In this document: in pieces, positions 34,671 to 43,735 of the stretch | How positions within the stretch are numbered: position 1 is the stretch's first letter | Layout: each line of letters starts with the position of its first letter | DNA from: Methylomonas sp. | GTDB lineage: Bacteria; Pseudomonadota; Gammaproteobacteria; Methylococcales; Methylomonadaceae | Direction of reading: 5' to 3' | Assembly (NCBI RefSeq): GCF_023228165.1 | Contig: NZ_JALOBS010000005.1 | Coordinates: 97,325 to 161,324, forward strand | Length of the DNA stretch: 64,000 bases | Position numbers and translations under genes: made by a program | The notes under the pieces: model-generated | Database searches by the model: none | What the model saw: only the letters and a program-made list of their open reading frames with translations | What the model was told of the DNA's origin: nothing

Positions 34671-36250
34671 GTAATTTAAACTGGACTGAGATATTCGGCC
34701 AGGCAATGGATGCGGCGGGAGTTTTGATCGAAACGCAACCCGCGACCGCGGACCACCTGTCGGCCTGGCAAATCGCCGACCGGCACTGGCAAAAGCTGGC
34801 CGAAGTAGCCATGACGCATCGGCTGCGCTGGTCCGCCGGCTGGGCGGAACAAGGCCCCGAGCAATTCAGCGTTTACGTCTTGTTTGAAAAACAGGGCGAA
34901 TATCTTCAGGTACGGACCTCCATCGATCTTAACAGAGCGGAACTGCCCAGCCAGGCCACTGTGTATCCGGCGGCCAACCGCAGCGAACGCCACACTCAGG
35001 ATATGTTCGGCATTAAATTCGCCGAGCACCCGGACAACCGGCCCTGGACCCGACATAAGGCCTGGGACAAGCACCAATACCCGCTGCGCAAGGCGTTTGC
35101 CGTGCAAGGCCAGCCGGAAGCGATTACGCCACCGGACCTGGATTATGCCTTCGTCAAATCGCATGGAGCCGGCACCTACGAAATTCCGGTCGGCCCGATT
35201 CACGCCGGCATCATTGAACCCGGCCACTTCCGTTTTCAGGCGGTCGGCGAGCTGATCCTGAATCTGGAAGAACGTTTCGGCTACACGCACAAAGGTATCG
35301 AGAAAATCGCAGAAGGTAGAACGCCCGAATCGTTGGCCCGTTTGGCCGGCAGGGTGTCCGGCGATACCACGGTCGGCCATGCCTGGGCGGCCTGCAAGGC
35401 CATGGAACAAGCGGCAAACATCAGCATTCCGCCGCGCGCGGCCTTGCTGCGCGGCATATTGGCCGAACGCGAGCGAGTGGCGAATCATTTGGGCGACATC
35501 GGCGCAATCTGCAACGACGTGGCTTTCACTTTCGCGCAAATCCAATTCAGCCGGCTGCGGGAAGACTGGTTGCGCACTCAGGCCAATATATTCGGGCATC
35601 GCTTATTAATGGACTGCATCATTCCCGGCGGCGTTAAACACGACATAGGCGAGGCCGATTGCGACGCCTTCAAAGCGGATAACGTCCGGCTCAGAAAAGA
35701 ACTATCGGACATCATTACCACACTGGATTTGAATTCATCGCTGGAAGATCGGTTATACACCGCCGGCTTTTTGTCCGAAGACATCGCCGCCGCCTTCGGC
35801 ACGCTCGGCTACGTCGGTCGGGCCAGCGGTCAGGATTTCGACGTGCGCCGCGATGCGCCCTACCCGCCCTACGATAAAGTCACGGTAAAAGTGGCCTTGG
35901 AAAACCAGGGCGATATCGCCTCGCGGTTTTGGATACGTTACAAGGAAATTATGGCCTCGATGAAACTAATCGAACAATTCATGGCATTGCTGCAAGCGGG
36001 TGAAATCGCCACAGCCTGGCAAATTCCCGCAGCGGGTAGTTCCGGTCTGGGCATCATCGACGGCTGGCGCGGCGAAATCGTCAGTTATGTAGCCTTCGGC
36101 TCCGATAACAAAATTTCCCGCTTTTATCCGCGCGATCCCAGCCAGCTGAATTGGCCGGCCCTGGAGAAACTGGTGCTGAACAATATCGTCCCGGATTTTC
36201 CGGTCTGTAACAAATCCCTGAACGGCTCCTATTCGGGCAACGATTTATAG
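34667..36250 (+). CDS. HyfG/NuoCD-like large subunit lacking nickel ligands
   Basis: This 527-residue protein fuses a NuoC-like domain (about 1-165, with RSERHTQDMFGIKF) to a NuoD/hydrogenase-large-subunit domain (PVGPIHAGIIEPGHFRFQ, then RFGYTHKGIEKIAEG). In true [NiFe] hydrogenases two CxxC motifs hold the metal centre. Here the first position reads RLAGRVSGDTTVGHAWA with no cysteine, and the C-terminus reads PDFPVCNKSLNGSY with one cysteine and no DPCxxC. The subunit therefore should not bind Ni-Fe. It resembles energy-converting hydrogenase-related (Ehr) subunits. The start at 34667 overlaps the hyfF stop. Confidence 0.88.
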   Translation: MSNLNWTEIFGQAMDAAGVLIETQPATADHLSAWQIADRHWQKLAEVAMTHRLRWSAGWAEQGPEQFSVYVLFEKQGEYLQVRTSIDLNRAELPSQATVYPAANRSERHTQDMFGIKFAEHPDNRPWTRHKAWDKHQYPLRKAFAVQGQPEAITPPDLDYAFVKSHGAGTYEIPVGPIHAGIIEPGHFRFQAVGELILNLEERFGYTHKGIEKIAEGRTPESLARLAGRVSGDTTVGHAWAACKAMEQAANISIPPRAALLRGILAERERVANHLGDIGAICNDVAFTFAQIQFSRLREDWLRTQANIFGHRLLMDCIIPGGVKHDIGEADCDAFKADNVRLRKELSDIITTLDLNSSLEDRLYTAGFLSEDIAAAFGTLGYVGRASGQDFDVRRDAPYPPYDKVTVKVALENQGDIASRFWIRYKEIMASMKLIEQFMALLQAGEIATAWQIPAAGSSGLGIIDGWRGEIVSYVAFGSDNKISRFYPRDPSQLNWPALEKLVLNNIVPDFPVCNKSLNGSYSGNDL

Positions 36251-36259
36251 GTAGCGGCC

Positions 36260-36769
36260 ATGTTTAGACTATTTACTAAAATCCTCAGCACCGGCATCGT
36301 CACCGAGCGGATAAAAGCCCCGAAAGACGCGGAACTGGAACAGCTGGGCATAGAAATCAAGCGGCATATCGACCGCCGGTTTTCCGGCAGCATCGCCATC
36401 CGCGCGGTCGATGCCGGTTCCTGCAACGGCTGCGAACTGGAAATCCACGCCCTGAACAATCCTTATTACGACATAGAACGTTTCGGCATCCATTTCGTCG
36501 CCTCCCCCCGTCATGCCGACGTCTTACTGGTGACCGGCCCGGTATCGCGACACATGCAAACCGCCCTGCTACGCACCTACCAAGCCACGCCCAACCCAAA
36601 ATGGGTGGTCGCGGTCGGCGATTGCGCGGCCTGCGGCGGCGAGTTCGGCGAGTCATACGCCAGTTGCGGGGCAGTATCCAATGTCATTCCGGTGGATATG
36701 ACCATTCCGGGCTGCCCGCCTACCCCGGAAGTGCTGATGAAAGGCCTGTTGGGCTTGATGAAACGCTAG
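36260..36769 (+). CDS. hyfI: HyfI/NuoB-like iron-sulfur small subunit
   Basis: The 169-residue product has the four cysteine positions for a [4Fe-4S] cluster: GSCNGCELE, then GDCAACGG, then IPGCPPTPE. It is the electron-transfer partner of the large subunit at the membrane arm. It lies nine bases after the large-subunit gene and ends the block. HyfA-, HyfD- and HyfH-type genes are not present, so the usual ferredoxin-like (NuoI/HyfH) subunit is missing from this locus. Confidence 0.92.
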   Translation: MFRLFTKILSTGIVTERIKAPKDAELEQLGIEIKRHIDRRFSGSIAIRAVDAGSCNGCELEIHALNNPYYDIERFGIHFVASPRHADVLLVTGPVSRHMQTALLRTYQATPNPKWVVAVGDCAACGGEFGESYASCGAVSNVIPVDMTIPGCPPTPEVLMKGLLGLMKR

Positions 36770-36797
36770 GCCTAAGATTCCAAAACGTTCCACTTAT

Positions 36798-36822
36798 GGT
36801 TCCCATGCTCAGCGTGGGAACC
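36798..36822. repeat. Palindromic dispersed-repeat-like element
   Basis: GGTTCCCA (36798-36805) and TGGGAACC (36815-36822) form a perfect stem, extended by a GC/GC pair inside the loop. Elements of this GTTCCCA...TGGGAAC type recur in many proteobacterial genomes. It lies in the 323-base gap after hyfI. The rest of that gap, to 37092, shows no gene. It could also act as a transcript end, but no T tract follows. Confidence 0.6.
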
Positions 36823-37092
36823 TGAAGATGACGCTCCAGCTGCAAACCAGCCCCTCAAAGTGTTCCCCAGCGAATTTTTAGCGTAACCAGACCATATCGT
36901 TACCCAACCGGCAAGGTAAAAGCGGATAGGTTTACCCCCCTTTCACCAAAATTGGCTATTATCATTTGCAGATAATTCCCGGATTCTGTTAAACAGTTAA
37001 CAAAAATTACAATTCCGCGCTCAATAACCATTACCAGGAGTCGGTTGCAATGACGGCACTCACATTGAATAGCTTGCAGGGGTAGATACGTA

Positions 37093-37710
37093 ATGAACAT
37101 CCAACCGGCTAAATTTCATTTACGGGATCAATCGCAGCACGCTTGGCAACCGCAACGAGTCTTATTGTTCAGCGGCCATATGATAGATGCAATCCATCGC
37201 AGCCCGCCCCGCTTCCCGCCGGAAAAAACCGCACTCGCCGCGCGATGTATAGCCGATAAATTGGACGAAATGCAAGCCGGACCAAGCGACTTGGCTATCA
37301 CCCAAGGCGCTAACGGCGGCGACATACTGTTCGCGGAAGCCTGCCTGCAACGCGGGGTAAAATTGCAACTGCTGCAACCTTTCCAAGAAGCGGAATTCAT
37401 AGCAAACTCGGTCACTCCGGGTAACGCCGACTGGCTACTGCGTTACCAAACCATCAGCCAACAATTATCCGCGCCGCCCCTGGCCGCCCCCAGCGAACTC
37501 GGCGCCCTGCCCGCGGATATGAACGCCTACGAACGCTGCAACCTGTGGCTATTAGCCAGCGGCCTGGCCTATGGCCCGGAAAAGCTGGTGTTTATCTGCC
37601 TGTGGGATGGCGGTGGCGGAGACGGCCCCGGCGGCACCGCGCATATGGTGACAGAAGTGCAAAAGCAGCACGGGCAAGTGATTTGGCTGGATACCAGGGC
37701 GTTATGGTAG
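37093..37710 (+). CDS. SLOG-like Rossmann-fold protein
   Basis: This 205-residue soluble protein looks like the SLOG (Smf/DprA-LOG) superfamily. It has an N-terminal strand and glycine loop RVLLFSGHMID. A central AITQGANGGDILFAEACLQRGVKLQLLQPF has the GG-x-D-x-x-x-A pattern that binds nucleotide-like ligands in that superfamily. A C-terminal NLWLLASGLAYGPEKLVFICLWDGGGGDGPGG follows, broken by glycines. SLOG proteins are found in nucleotide-signal immune systems as sensors or enzymes. It is upstream of, and co-directional with, the island that follows, but 448 bases away, so membership is likely but unproven. Confidence 0.6.
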   Translation: MNIQPAKFHLRDQSQHAWQPQRVLLFSGHMIDAIHRSPPRFPPEKTALAARCIADKLDEMQAGPSDLAITQGANGGDILFAEACLQRGVKLQLLQPFQEAEFIANSVTPGNADWLLRYQTISQQLSAPPLAAPSELGALPADMNAYERCNLWLLASGLAYGPEKLVFICLWDGGGGDGPGGTAHMVTEVQKQHGQVIWLDTRALW

Positions 37711-38158
37711 CGCGGACGAATTTAAGCACGGTTCCATCGGAACCCTCCGCCGGCGCTTTCGCTAGCGCCGACTAGGATTTGTTAATCCAGGCGCTGGAAG
37801 GATCCCGGTCATCGGTCCGGAGGCGCTGCTGATGGAATTGTCAATCCAGGACGGCCAGCTTTGGGAAGAAGGGAATCAGGCCGGGGTTAGAACCCGGCGC
37901 ATTCAGGATGGCTTATCCATTGCCGGTCTGCATCGACCCGGAACCTGCGTGCGGAGGCGCCTACTCATTTGTGACCGTCGTTCCGGCATGGATTGTCGGA
38001 ATCCAGGCGCCAGGATAGATCGAAGTTTGCCATCCATGGCAATGGATACCCGATTCCTGGCAAGTATGACGGGTATTTTGTAGTTGCTGAAGCCGCTTCA
38101 TAATCAGGTGTGATCAAGTATTGCATCATCGGTTAACCAACATTTTTTGGAGTTCTGT
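37711..38158. other. Intergenic region with repeated short palindromes
   Basis: Three degenerate copies of a GGATTGT-n-AATCCAGG motif occur at 37775-37790, 37833-37850 and 37990-38008. A CGGCGC/GCGCCG hairpin lies at 37751-37770, just after the SLOG-like gene. Frames within are short and unconvincing. The motif resembles dispersed repeats seen in many proteobacteria. The end of the region supplies the GGAG ribosome site for the next gene. Confidence 0.55.
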
Positions 38159-39199
38159 ATGCTGAAAACCCTCGATATTCTATTAGGCATGACCGTGATC
38201 ATGCTGATTGTCAGCATGGCGGTGACGGTGTTGACGCAATTCATTTCCGGACTGGTGAATCTGCGCGGCAAAAATCTGGCCCGCGGATTGAGCGATTTGC
38301 TGCAACAGATAGACCCGAACCTGCAGCGCAACATCGCCGAGCAAATTACCCGCTCCCTGCTTACTCATCCGATGATCAGCAGCGTCGGCCAACGCCTGGG
38401 CGATACCATACACCGGGAGGAATTCGTCAAACTATTGATGGACTTGGCCGCCGGCGAGATACCCGAAAATCACAGCCAGCCGTTGTCGGACGAGGCCAAA
38501 CAACTGCTGATACAACTGTTGCAGCAAAACGGCATCGACAACCCCAAGGACACCGTCGATAAAGTCCGCGACTATGCCTTGCAGTTGGAATTGAGCAATC
38601 CGGAACTGGCCACTAATGTCCGCCACAGCATTGCCATGCTCACCGAAGCCAATAGCCGGCTGGTGGCCAAAGTCAACGGCTGGTTCGACCAAACCATGGA
38701 CAGGGTTTCCGATCGGTTTACCGCCAGCAGCCGCATGGTCAGTTTGCTGTGTTCGATCATCGTGGTGGCGGCAATACAGCTGGACAGCCTGGACGTAATC
38801 AACCGTTTAGCCATGGACGACCAATTGCGCGAAGCACTGATCAGCAAAGCCATGGTTATGGAACAAACTCGCGCGGACAATCAGCCGCAACCCAATTTAA
38901 ATGTCGACACGGTGAAAACCGAACTGCACACCCTGCAACAATTGGGGGTTATCGACGTGATCAATAGCGGCAAAAACTGGCGTCAGCATTGGTGCGAAGT
39001 CAACCCCATCGGCATCATTCTGTCGGTGTTTCTACTCAGCCTGGGGGCGCCGTTTTGGTACGGCGCCCTGAAAAACCTGTTGAAACTGCGCGGCGCACTG
39101 GCCGGCAGGGATGACGCGCAACGCCAGGAACGTCAGACCCGCCAGCCGCCGAAATTGCCCGTAACCGGCCAAGCCGACTCGCCGCGAGGCGTCGGCTAG
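38159..39199 (+). CDS. Uncharacterised two-segment membrane protein of the immune-like island
   Basis: The 346-residue product has an N-terminal membrane helix (ILLGMTVIMLIVSMAVTVL). A long helical soluble middle follows, then a hydrophobic segment after FTASSRMVSLLCSIIVVAAIQL, and a C-terminal helix IGIILSVFLLSLGAPFWYGAL. The tail is Pro/Arg-rich. I choose the ATG at 38159, because GGAG lies six bases upstream; an ATG four codons earlier is less likely. I recognise it only as an uncharacterised family that keeps company with patatin/TPR genes. A membrane platform or pore role is possible but unproven. Confidence 0.65.
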   Translation: MLKTLDILLGMTVIMLIVSMAVTVLTQFISGLVNLRGKNLARGLSDLLQQIDPNLQRNIAEQITRSLLTHPMISSVGQRLGDTIHREEFVKLLMDLAAGEIPENHSQPLSDEAKQLLIQLLQQNGIDNPKDTVDKVRDYALQLELSNPELATNVRHSIAMLTEANSRLVAKVNGWFDQTMDRVSDRFTASSRMVSLLCSIIVVAAIQLDSLDVINRLAMDDQLREALISKAMVMEQTRADNQPQPNLNVDTVKTELHTLQQLGVIDVINSGKNWRQHWCEVNPIGIILSVFLLSLGAPFWYGALKNLLKLRGALAGRDDAQRQERQTRQPPKLPVTGQADSPRGVG

Positions 39200-39337
39200 C
39201 GGCCCGAAGCTGGGTGGATTGACTAGCCCGAGCCGGCGGCGAATAATGAAACAGATTAACAGCACAATAATATTTGTAACTCATAATCCGCATGCCCACG
39301 CATTCTCACTACGAATGACACATCTAACTTTCAGCCT

Positions 39338-42300
39338 ATGACCAGCGTATTCATTAGTTACAGCCACGACGACGTCCTTCACCAGCAACGGGTCTACGCC
39401 TTGGCCGACCGGCTGCTGAAAGACGGCGTCAATGTCATTCTCGACCGCGACTGCGGCTCAGGCGGGCCTAACGAAGGCTGGGCCAAATGGTCGGAAATGC
39501 AGGCGGACAAAACGGCCATCGTATTACCGGTCTTCACACCAGCTTATCGTAAGTGCTGGGATGGCGAACAACCACCTAACATGCGTTTAGGTGCTATTCA
39601 CGAACTCAAGGTGATCTATCAACGGCTCTACAAAGCTGGCAGCAATATCGATTTTTGCCGCATCCTCACCTTCGAAGACGAGCACCGCAACAGCATACCG
39701 ACTTTTCTGGAAGGCCTGCCGGTTTTCGATGTCCAGCGTGACTATGACCAAATCATCGCCTGGTTACGCTGGAAAGGCGCCGCACCAGAACCCAACACAA
39801 GCACCTCTGAAATTTCCTGGCCCAACATTCCCGATGACTATCCCTGGCCGCTGGCCGACCGTGCAGATCAATTAATTACATTTAAGGGGATGATCAGAGG
39901 AACAACTAGGGAACGTATTTTCCTGCTCGAAGGTGCCAGCAATACAGGAAAAACTTCACTGCTCTCTGCATTTTTTAATCTAGCAAAATCAGTCGAACTT
40001 GATGCCGTTTTTCTCGATTTAAAAGGTTGCTCCAGCTTGGAAGACCTGTTCGACACCTTGGCGCTTGAAGCAAACGACAGCATCTTGCCTGCATTTCACA
40101 GTGCCAATGGCGATGCGCGAAAAATCGCACTGCTGCAGGATTTGAAAAATCTGCGAAAACCTTTGTTGATCGGCTTCGACACCTATCAACACATCGCACC
40201 GGATGTTGCCGACTGGCTCGAAAGCCAATTCCTACGCCGGGTTGAACAATGTCCGGGATTATTGATACTGATCGCCGGCCAGAAAGTCCCGGATCCGACC
40301 AAATACCCCTGGGGCACGCTAGCCATGCCACATCAGTTGCAAGCGATCCGGGAGAAAAAATACTGGCGCGAGTATGCCGAACGGGTATTGAAAAAGTCGA
40401 ATATCACCGATGAATATATCGAAGCGGCGCTGCATATTTATCAGGGAGACCCCGGTGCAACCAGTGCATTCCTTCAATCTATTACTTTAAAAAACACTCC
40501 AACTTCACATCCAGACGAACAAGTTGTAAGTATAAATGACGGTCAACCTTTAAATGAAGTCAAAGCAATATTAGTCGGACGAGGAGCTGCCGGGAAAACA
40601 TCTATAGTTCGTCAATTAGTCAATAATAGTTTTAATCCGAACGAAAAAGAAACTCTCGGCATCGATATTTCCTCATGTTATTTAACATACGGGGACTACA
40701 AATTTAAAGTCAATTTCTGGGATTTCGCTGGACAAATAACCGCGCATGCCACCCATCAATTTTTCTTTTCGAGAAATAGCGTTTATATCCTAGTTATTAC
40801 CGGACGAGAGGATACCCAAAAACTAGATGCTGATTATTGGTTGCGACTGATACGAGCTCTTGCATATGACTCGACTGGAGAATCTCCAAAAGTCATTATT
40901 GCAATGAATAAATGGGAACCAGTTGGTTTTAAAATTGACCGAAATTATTTAAAAGAAAAATATCCTTTTATCATAGATTTTATAGAAACCGACTGCAGTA
41001 CAGGTCGAGGAATAAACCCCTTAAAAAATAAATTAGCCGAAGCCATTGATTCCATGGCATTTGTGCACCAATCATTTAAACTAAGTTGGTGGAATATTAA
41101 AAATCGTTTGGAAACTGAACAATCCAAAAAGAATTATTTATCTTACATCGAATTTCAATCCATATGTGCCGAGCTGGGTGAAACAAATACTGAGTATCAA
41201 CGCCTATTATCTGAGACTTTTCATCAGCTAGGAATTGCTTTAAATTATAGACAAGATGAACGCTTGCGTAATTCCACCGTATTAAATCCTAACTGGTTAA
41301 CCGAAGGTATATACAAATTATTGCGACTTGCTGCGGCAAATGATGGCAGCGCTGAACTTACTCTTGACTCCGCCCAAAAAACACTGCCAGACGAGTCGAG
41401 AAATATGTGTGAGTTTTTGATCGAATTAATGCGGCGTTTTGATTTGGCTTTTCCACTTAACGAAGCAAATGATCGCTGGTTAGTTCCTCAACGTTTACCA
41501 GAGGAACAACCAGAACTGGGGATAGAATGGACATTAAATACAGACGCTACTCGATTAATATTCCGCTATCCAGTTGTCCCAGAGGGCTTAATGCCGCGTT
41601 TTATTACGCGCACATATCCGCTCAGCGAAGGAAACGATGATACAGGCCCACTTCCACGTTGGGCCAATGGCGTAGTTTTAGAAGACAGTGAAGCACGTGC
41701 GCTTGTGCGATTAGATCAAGAGCTGAGAACAATTACAGTAATAGCCATTGGTGAACAATCTGCCCGGTTGTCGTTACTCGGTGTAATTCAGTCTGATTTT
41801 CGAACAATTCACGAAGACATAAAAGGACTTGGGCAAGAAAGATTTTTAGAAGTCGAGGGAAGACCTGACATCTATGCTCCAGTAGAAACTTTATTGGCCG
41901 ACGAAAGACTTAAACGCCCGTCCTCGGCGGCTACACCGCAAGGTACTTTAATACTTGATCCGACAAAAGAACTAAATCGATTATCCGAACCCTCTGCACG
42001 TAAAGAAGGTCTTTGGCAAGCTAAAGTGTTTATCAGTTATTCAAGTACAGACGCACGAATGAAGGATCAATTATTGACCCGCCTTAAGCCTATGCAGGAA
42101 CGCGCGGGATTGATCAAATATTGGCATGATCGTCTGATTACACCCGGCGAAAATTGGGATGGTGAAATAAAAAGCCAGATTAAAGAGGCAGACATCATTC
42201 TATTACTAGTAAGTGCCAAATTTTTAGCCTCTGACTATGTCAACAGTGTTGAACTCAAATTAGCTATTGAACGCGCAACATCCGAGCGAACTATTTTAAT

Positions 42301-42502
42301 CCCAATTATTCTCGAAAAGTGTTGTTGGGAAACTCAAACATTTAGTGCATTTCAAGCATTACCACTTAAAGGAAAACCTATACGCGACATCAAGCCACAA
42401 CGAGATGGCTGGCATCAAGTCGAGAGTGAATTAATGCATATTTTTCGAAAATTAAGGGAAAATCGATCAACTAAAGATGATTCCAAATTGAATAATCAGT
42501 AA
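39338..42502 (+). CDS. SEFIR-STAND-Roc-COR-TIR multidomain signalling protein
   Basis: This 1054-residue protein has five recognisable modules. Residues 1-150 are a SEFIR domain (SVFISYSHDDVLHQQRV, AKWSEMQADKTAIVLPVFT). Residues 165-385 are a STAND/AAA ATPase with P-loop GASNTGKTS at 199-207. Residues 408-565 are a Roc GTPase with P-loop GRGAAGKTS at 414-422, WDFAGQ at 461-466 and NKWE at 524-527. A COR-like region follows to about 880. A TIR domain fills 892-1040 (AKVFISYSSTDARMKDQL) with Glu972 in SDYVNSVEL as the likely catalytic residue. TIR domains of this kind cleave NAD or make cyclic ADP-ribose isomers. From about 40480 to the stop the DNA is AT-rich, unlike its neighbours. It is likely a sensor-effector of an immune system. 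Confidence 0.85.
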   Translation: MTSVFISYSHDDVLHQQRVYALADRLLKDGVNVILDRDCGSGGPNEGWAKWSEMQADKTAIVLPVFTPAYRKCWDGEQPPNMRLGAIHELKVIYQRLYKAGSNIDFCRILTFEDEHRNSIPTFLEGLPVFDVQRDYDQIIAWLRWKGAAPEPNTSTSEISWPNIPDDYPWPLADRADQLITFKGMIRGTTRERIFLLEGASNTGKTSLLSAFFNLAKSVELDAVFLDLKGCSSLEDLFDTLALEANDSILPAFHSANGDARKIALLQDLKNLRKPLLIGFDTYQHIAPDVADWLESQFLRRVEQCPGLLILIAGQKVPDPTKYPWGTLAMPHQLQAIREKKYWREYAERVLKKSNITDEYIEAALHIYQGDPGATSAFLQSITLKNTPTSHPDEQVVSINDGQPLNEVKAILVGRGAAGKTSIVRQLVNNSFNPNEKETLGIDISSCYLTYGDYKFKVNFWDFAGQITAHATHQFFFSRNSVYILVITGREDTQKLDADYWLRLIRALAYDSTGESPKVIIAMNKWEPVGFKIDRNYLKEKYPFIIDFIETDCSTGRGINPLKNKLAEAIDSMAFVHQSFKLSWWNIKNRLETEQSKKNYLSYIEFQSICAELGETNTEYQRLLSETFHQLGIALNYRQDERLRNSTVLNPNWLTEGIYKLLRLAAANDGSAELTLDSAQKTLPDESRNMCEFLIELMRRFDLAFPLNEANDRWLVPQRLPEEQPELGIEWTLNTDATRLIFRYPVVPEGLMPRFITRTYPLSEGNDDTGPLPRWANGVVLEDSEARALVRLDQELRTITVIAIGEQSARLSLLGVIQSDFRTIHEDIKGLGQERFLEVEGRPDIYAPVETLLADERLKRPSSAATPQGTLILDPTKELNRLSEPSARKEGLWQAKVFISYSSTDARMKDQLLTRLKPMQERAGLIKYWHDRLITPGENWDGEIKSQIKEADIILLLVSAKFLASDYVNSVELKLAIERATSERTILIPIILEKCCWETQTFSAFQALPLKGKPIRDIKPQRDGWHQVESELMHIFRKLRENRSTKDDSKLNNQ

Positions 42503-42545
42503 ATGGTTATTGAAGTTTTTTTAAAAAAACCCAAAGTAGGCACCC

Positions 42546-43709
42546 ATGACCCAAACCGTATTAGACCGCATGCAAGCCCCCGGCTCCAAGAAAATTCTCG
42601 CCTGTGACGGCGGCGGCATCTTGGGTTTGATGAGCGTGGAGATACTGGCCAAGCTGGAATATGACTTGCGGGTAAAGCTGGGCAAGGATGATAAGTTCGT
42701 ACTGGCGGATTATTTCGATTTTGTCTGCGGCACCAGCACCGGGGCGATTATTGCCGCCTGCATCGCCTGCGGCATGTCCATGGACAAGATCAGAGAGTTC
42801 TATCTGGACAGCGGTGAACAGATGTTCGACAAGGCCTCGCTGTTGAAACGCTTGCGTTTCAATTATAACAACGAGCCGCTGGCAAAATTGCTGAGAAAAG
42901 CTTTTGATGAACAATTGCTGGAAAGCAACGCCACGCTGGGCAGCTCCAAGCTGCGCACGCTGTTGATGATGGTATTGCGCAATCACAGTACCGATTCGCC
43001 GTGGCCGGTCAGCAATAATCCGCTGGCCAAATACAACGACCTGAGTCGGCGCGACTGCAATCTGTTTTTACCGCTGTGGCAACTGGTGCGGGCCAGCAGC
43101 GCCGCGCCAACCTATTTTCCGCCGGAAGTGGTGACTTTCGCCGAGGGTTCGCCGGAGGAATATAACTTTATCTTCGTCGACGGCGGCGTTACCACTTATA
43201 ACAACCCGGCCTATCTGGCCTTTCAAATGGCCACCGCCGCGCCCTATAACATCAACTGGCCAACCGGCGAAAACCAGCTGTTGATCGTTTCGGTCGGCAC
43301 CGGCGGCGCGGCCAAAACCCTGGCCAAAAACACCGGCGTGGACGAACTGAATATTTTGCATTTCGCCCAAAACATACCCTCGGCCTTGATGAATGCCGCC
43401 TCGGCGGGCTGGGACATGACCTGCCGCACCTTGGGCGCCTGCCGGCACGGCGGGCTTATCGATAGGGAAATCGGCGATATGGTACAGTCACCCAACACAG
43501 TGAATTTCAGCGGGCCGAAATTATTCAGTTATCTGCGCTACGACCCTTCGGTGACCCGGGAGGGACTGGATGCCTTGGGTTTGCGCGATGTCGACCCGGC
43601 CCATGTGCAGAGCCTGGATTCGGTGGCGCATATCGGCGACATCCGGCGGGTCGGCATCGAGTACGCCAACACGCACATCAAGCCGGAACATTTTAAAGGC
43701 TTTGTCTGA
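42546..43709 (+). CDS. Patatin-like phospholipase
   Basis: This is a 387-residue patatin hydrolase. The oxyanion loop is ACDGGGILGLMS (residues 20-30), the nucleophile elbow is GTSTG (62-66, Ser64), and the catalytic aspartate is in VDGGVTTYNNPA (Asp212). The Ser-Asp dyad is complete. No signal peptide or membrane helix is present, so it is cytosolic and may attack the inner membrane once activated, as CapV does in CBASS. It begins 43 bases after the TIR protein gene and is followed after 26 bases by the deoxyribosyltransferase-like protein, consistent with one operon. No cyclic-nucleotide synthase is nearby. Confidence 0.9.
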   Translation: MTQTVLDRMQAPGSKKILACDGGGILGLMSVEILAKLEYDLRVKLGKDDKFVLADYFDFVCGTSTGAIIAACIACGMSMDKIREFYLDSGEQMFDKASLLKRLRFNYNNEPLAKLLRKAFDEQLLESNATLGSSKLRTLLMMVLRNHSTDSPWPVSNNPLAKYNDLSRRDCNLFLPLWQLVRASSAAPTYFPPEVVTFAEGSPEEYNFIFVDGGVTTYNNPAYLAFQMATAAPYNINWPTGENQLLIVSVGTGGAAKTLAKNTGVDELNILHFAQNIPSALMNAASAGWDMTCRTLGACRHGGLIDREIGDMVQSPNTVNFSGPKLFSYLRYDPSVTREGLDALGLRDVDPAHVQSLDSVAHIGDIRRVGIEYANTHIKPEHFKGFV

Positions 43710-43735
43710 TTCTAATTCAATTGGGGGAGATCAAC

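Noticed and set aside
34667..36250. Active hydrogen-evolving [NiFe] hydrogenase 4
   Set aside because: Both cysteine pairs that bind nickel and iron are missing in the large subunit.
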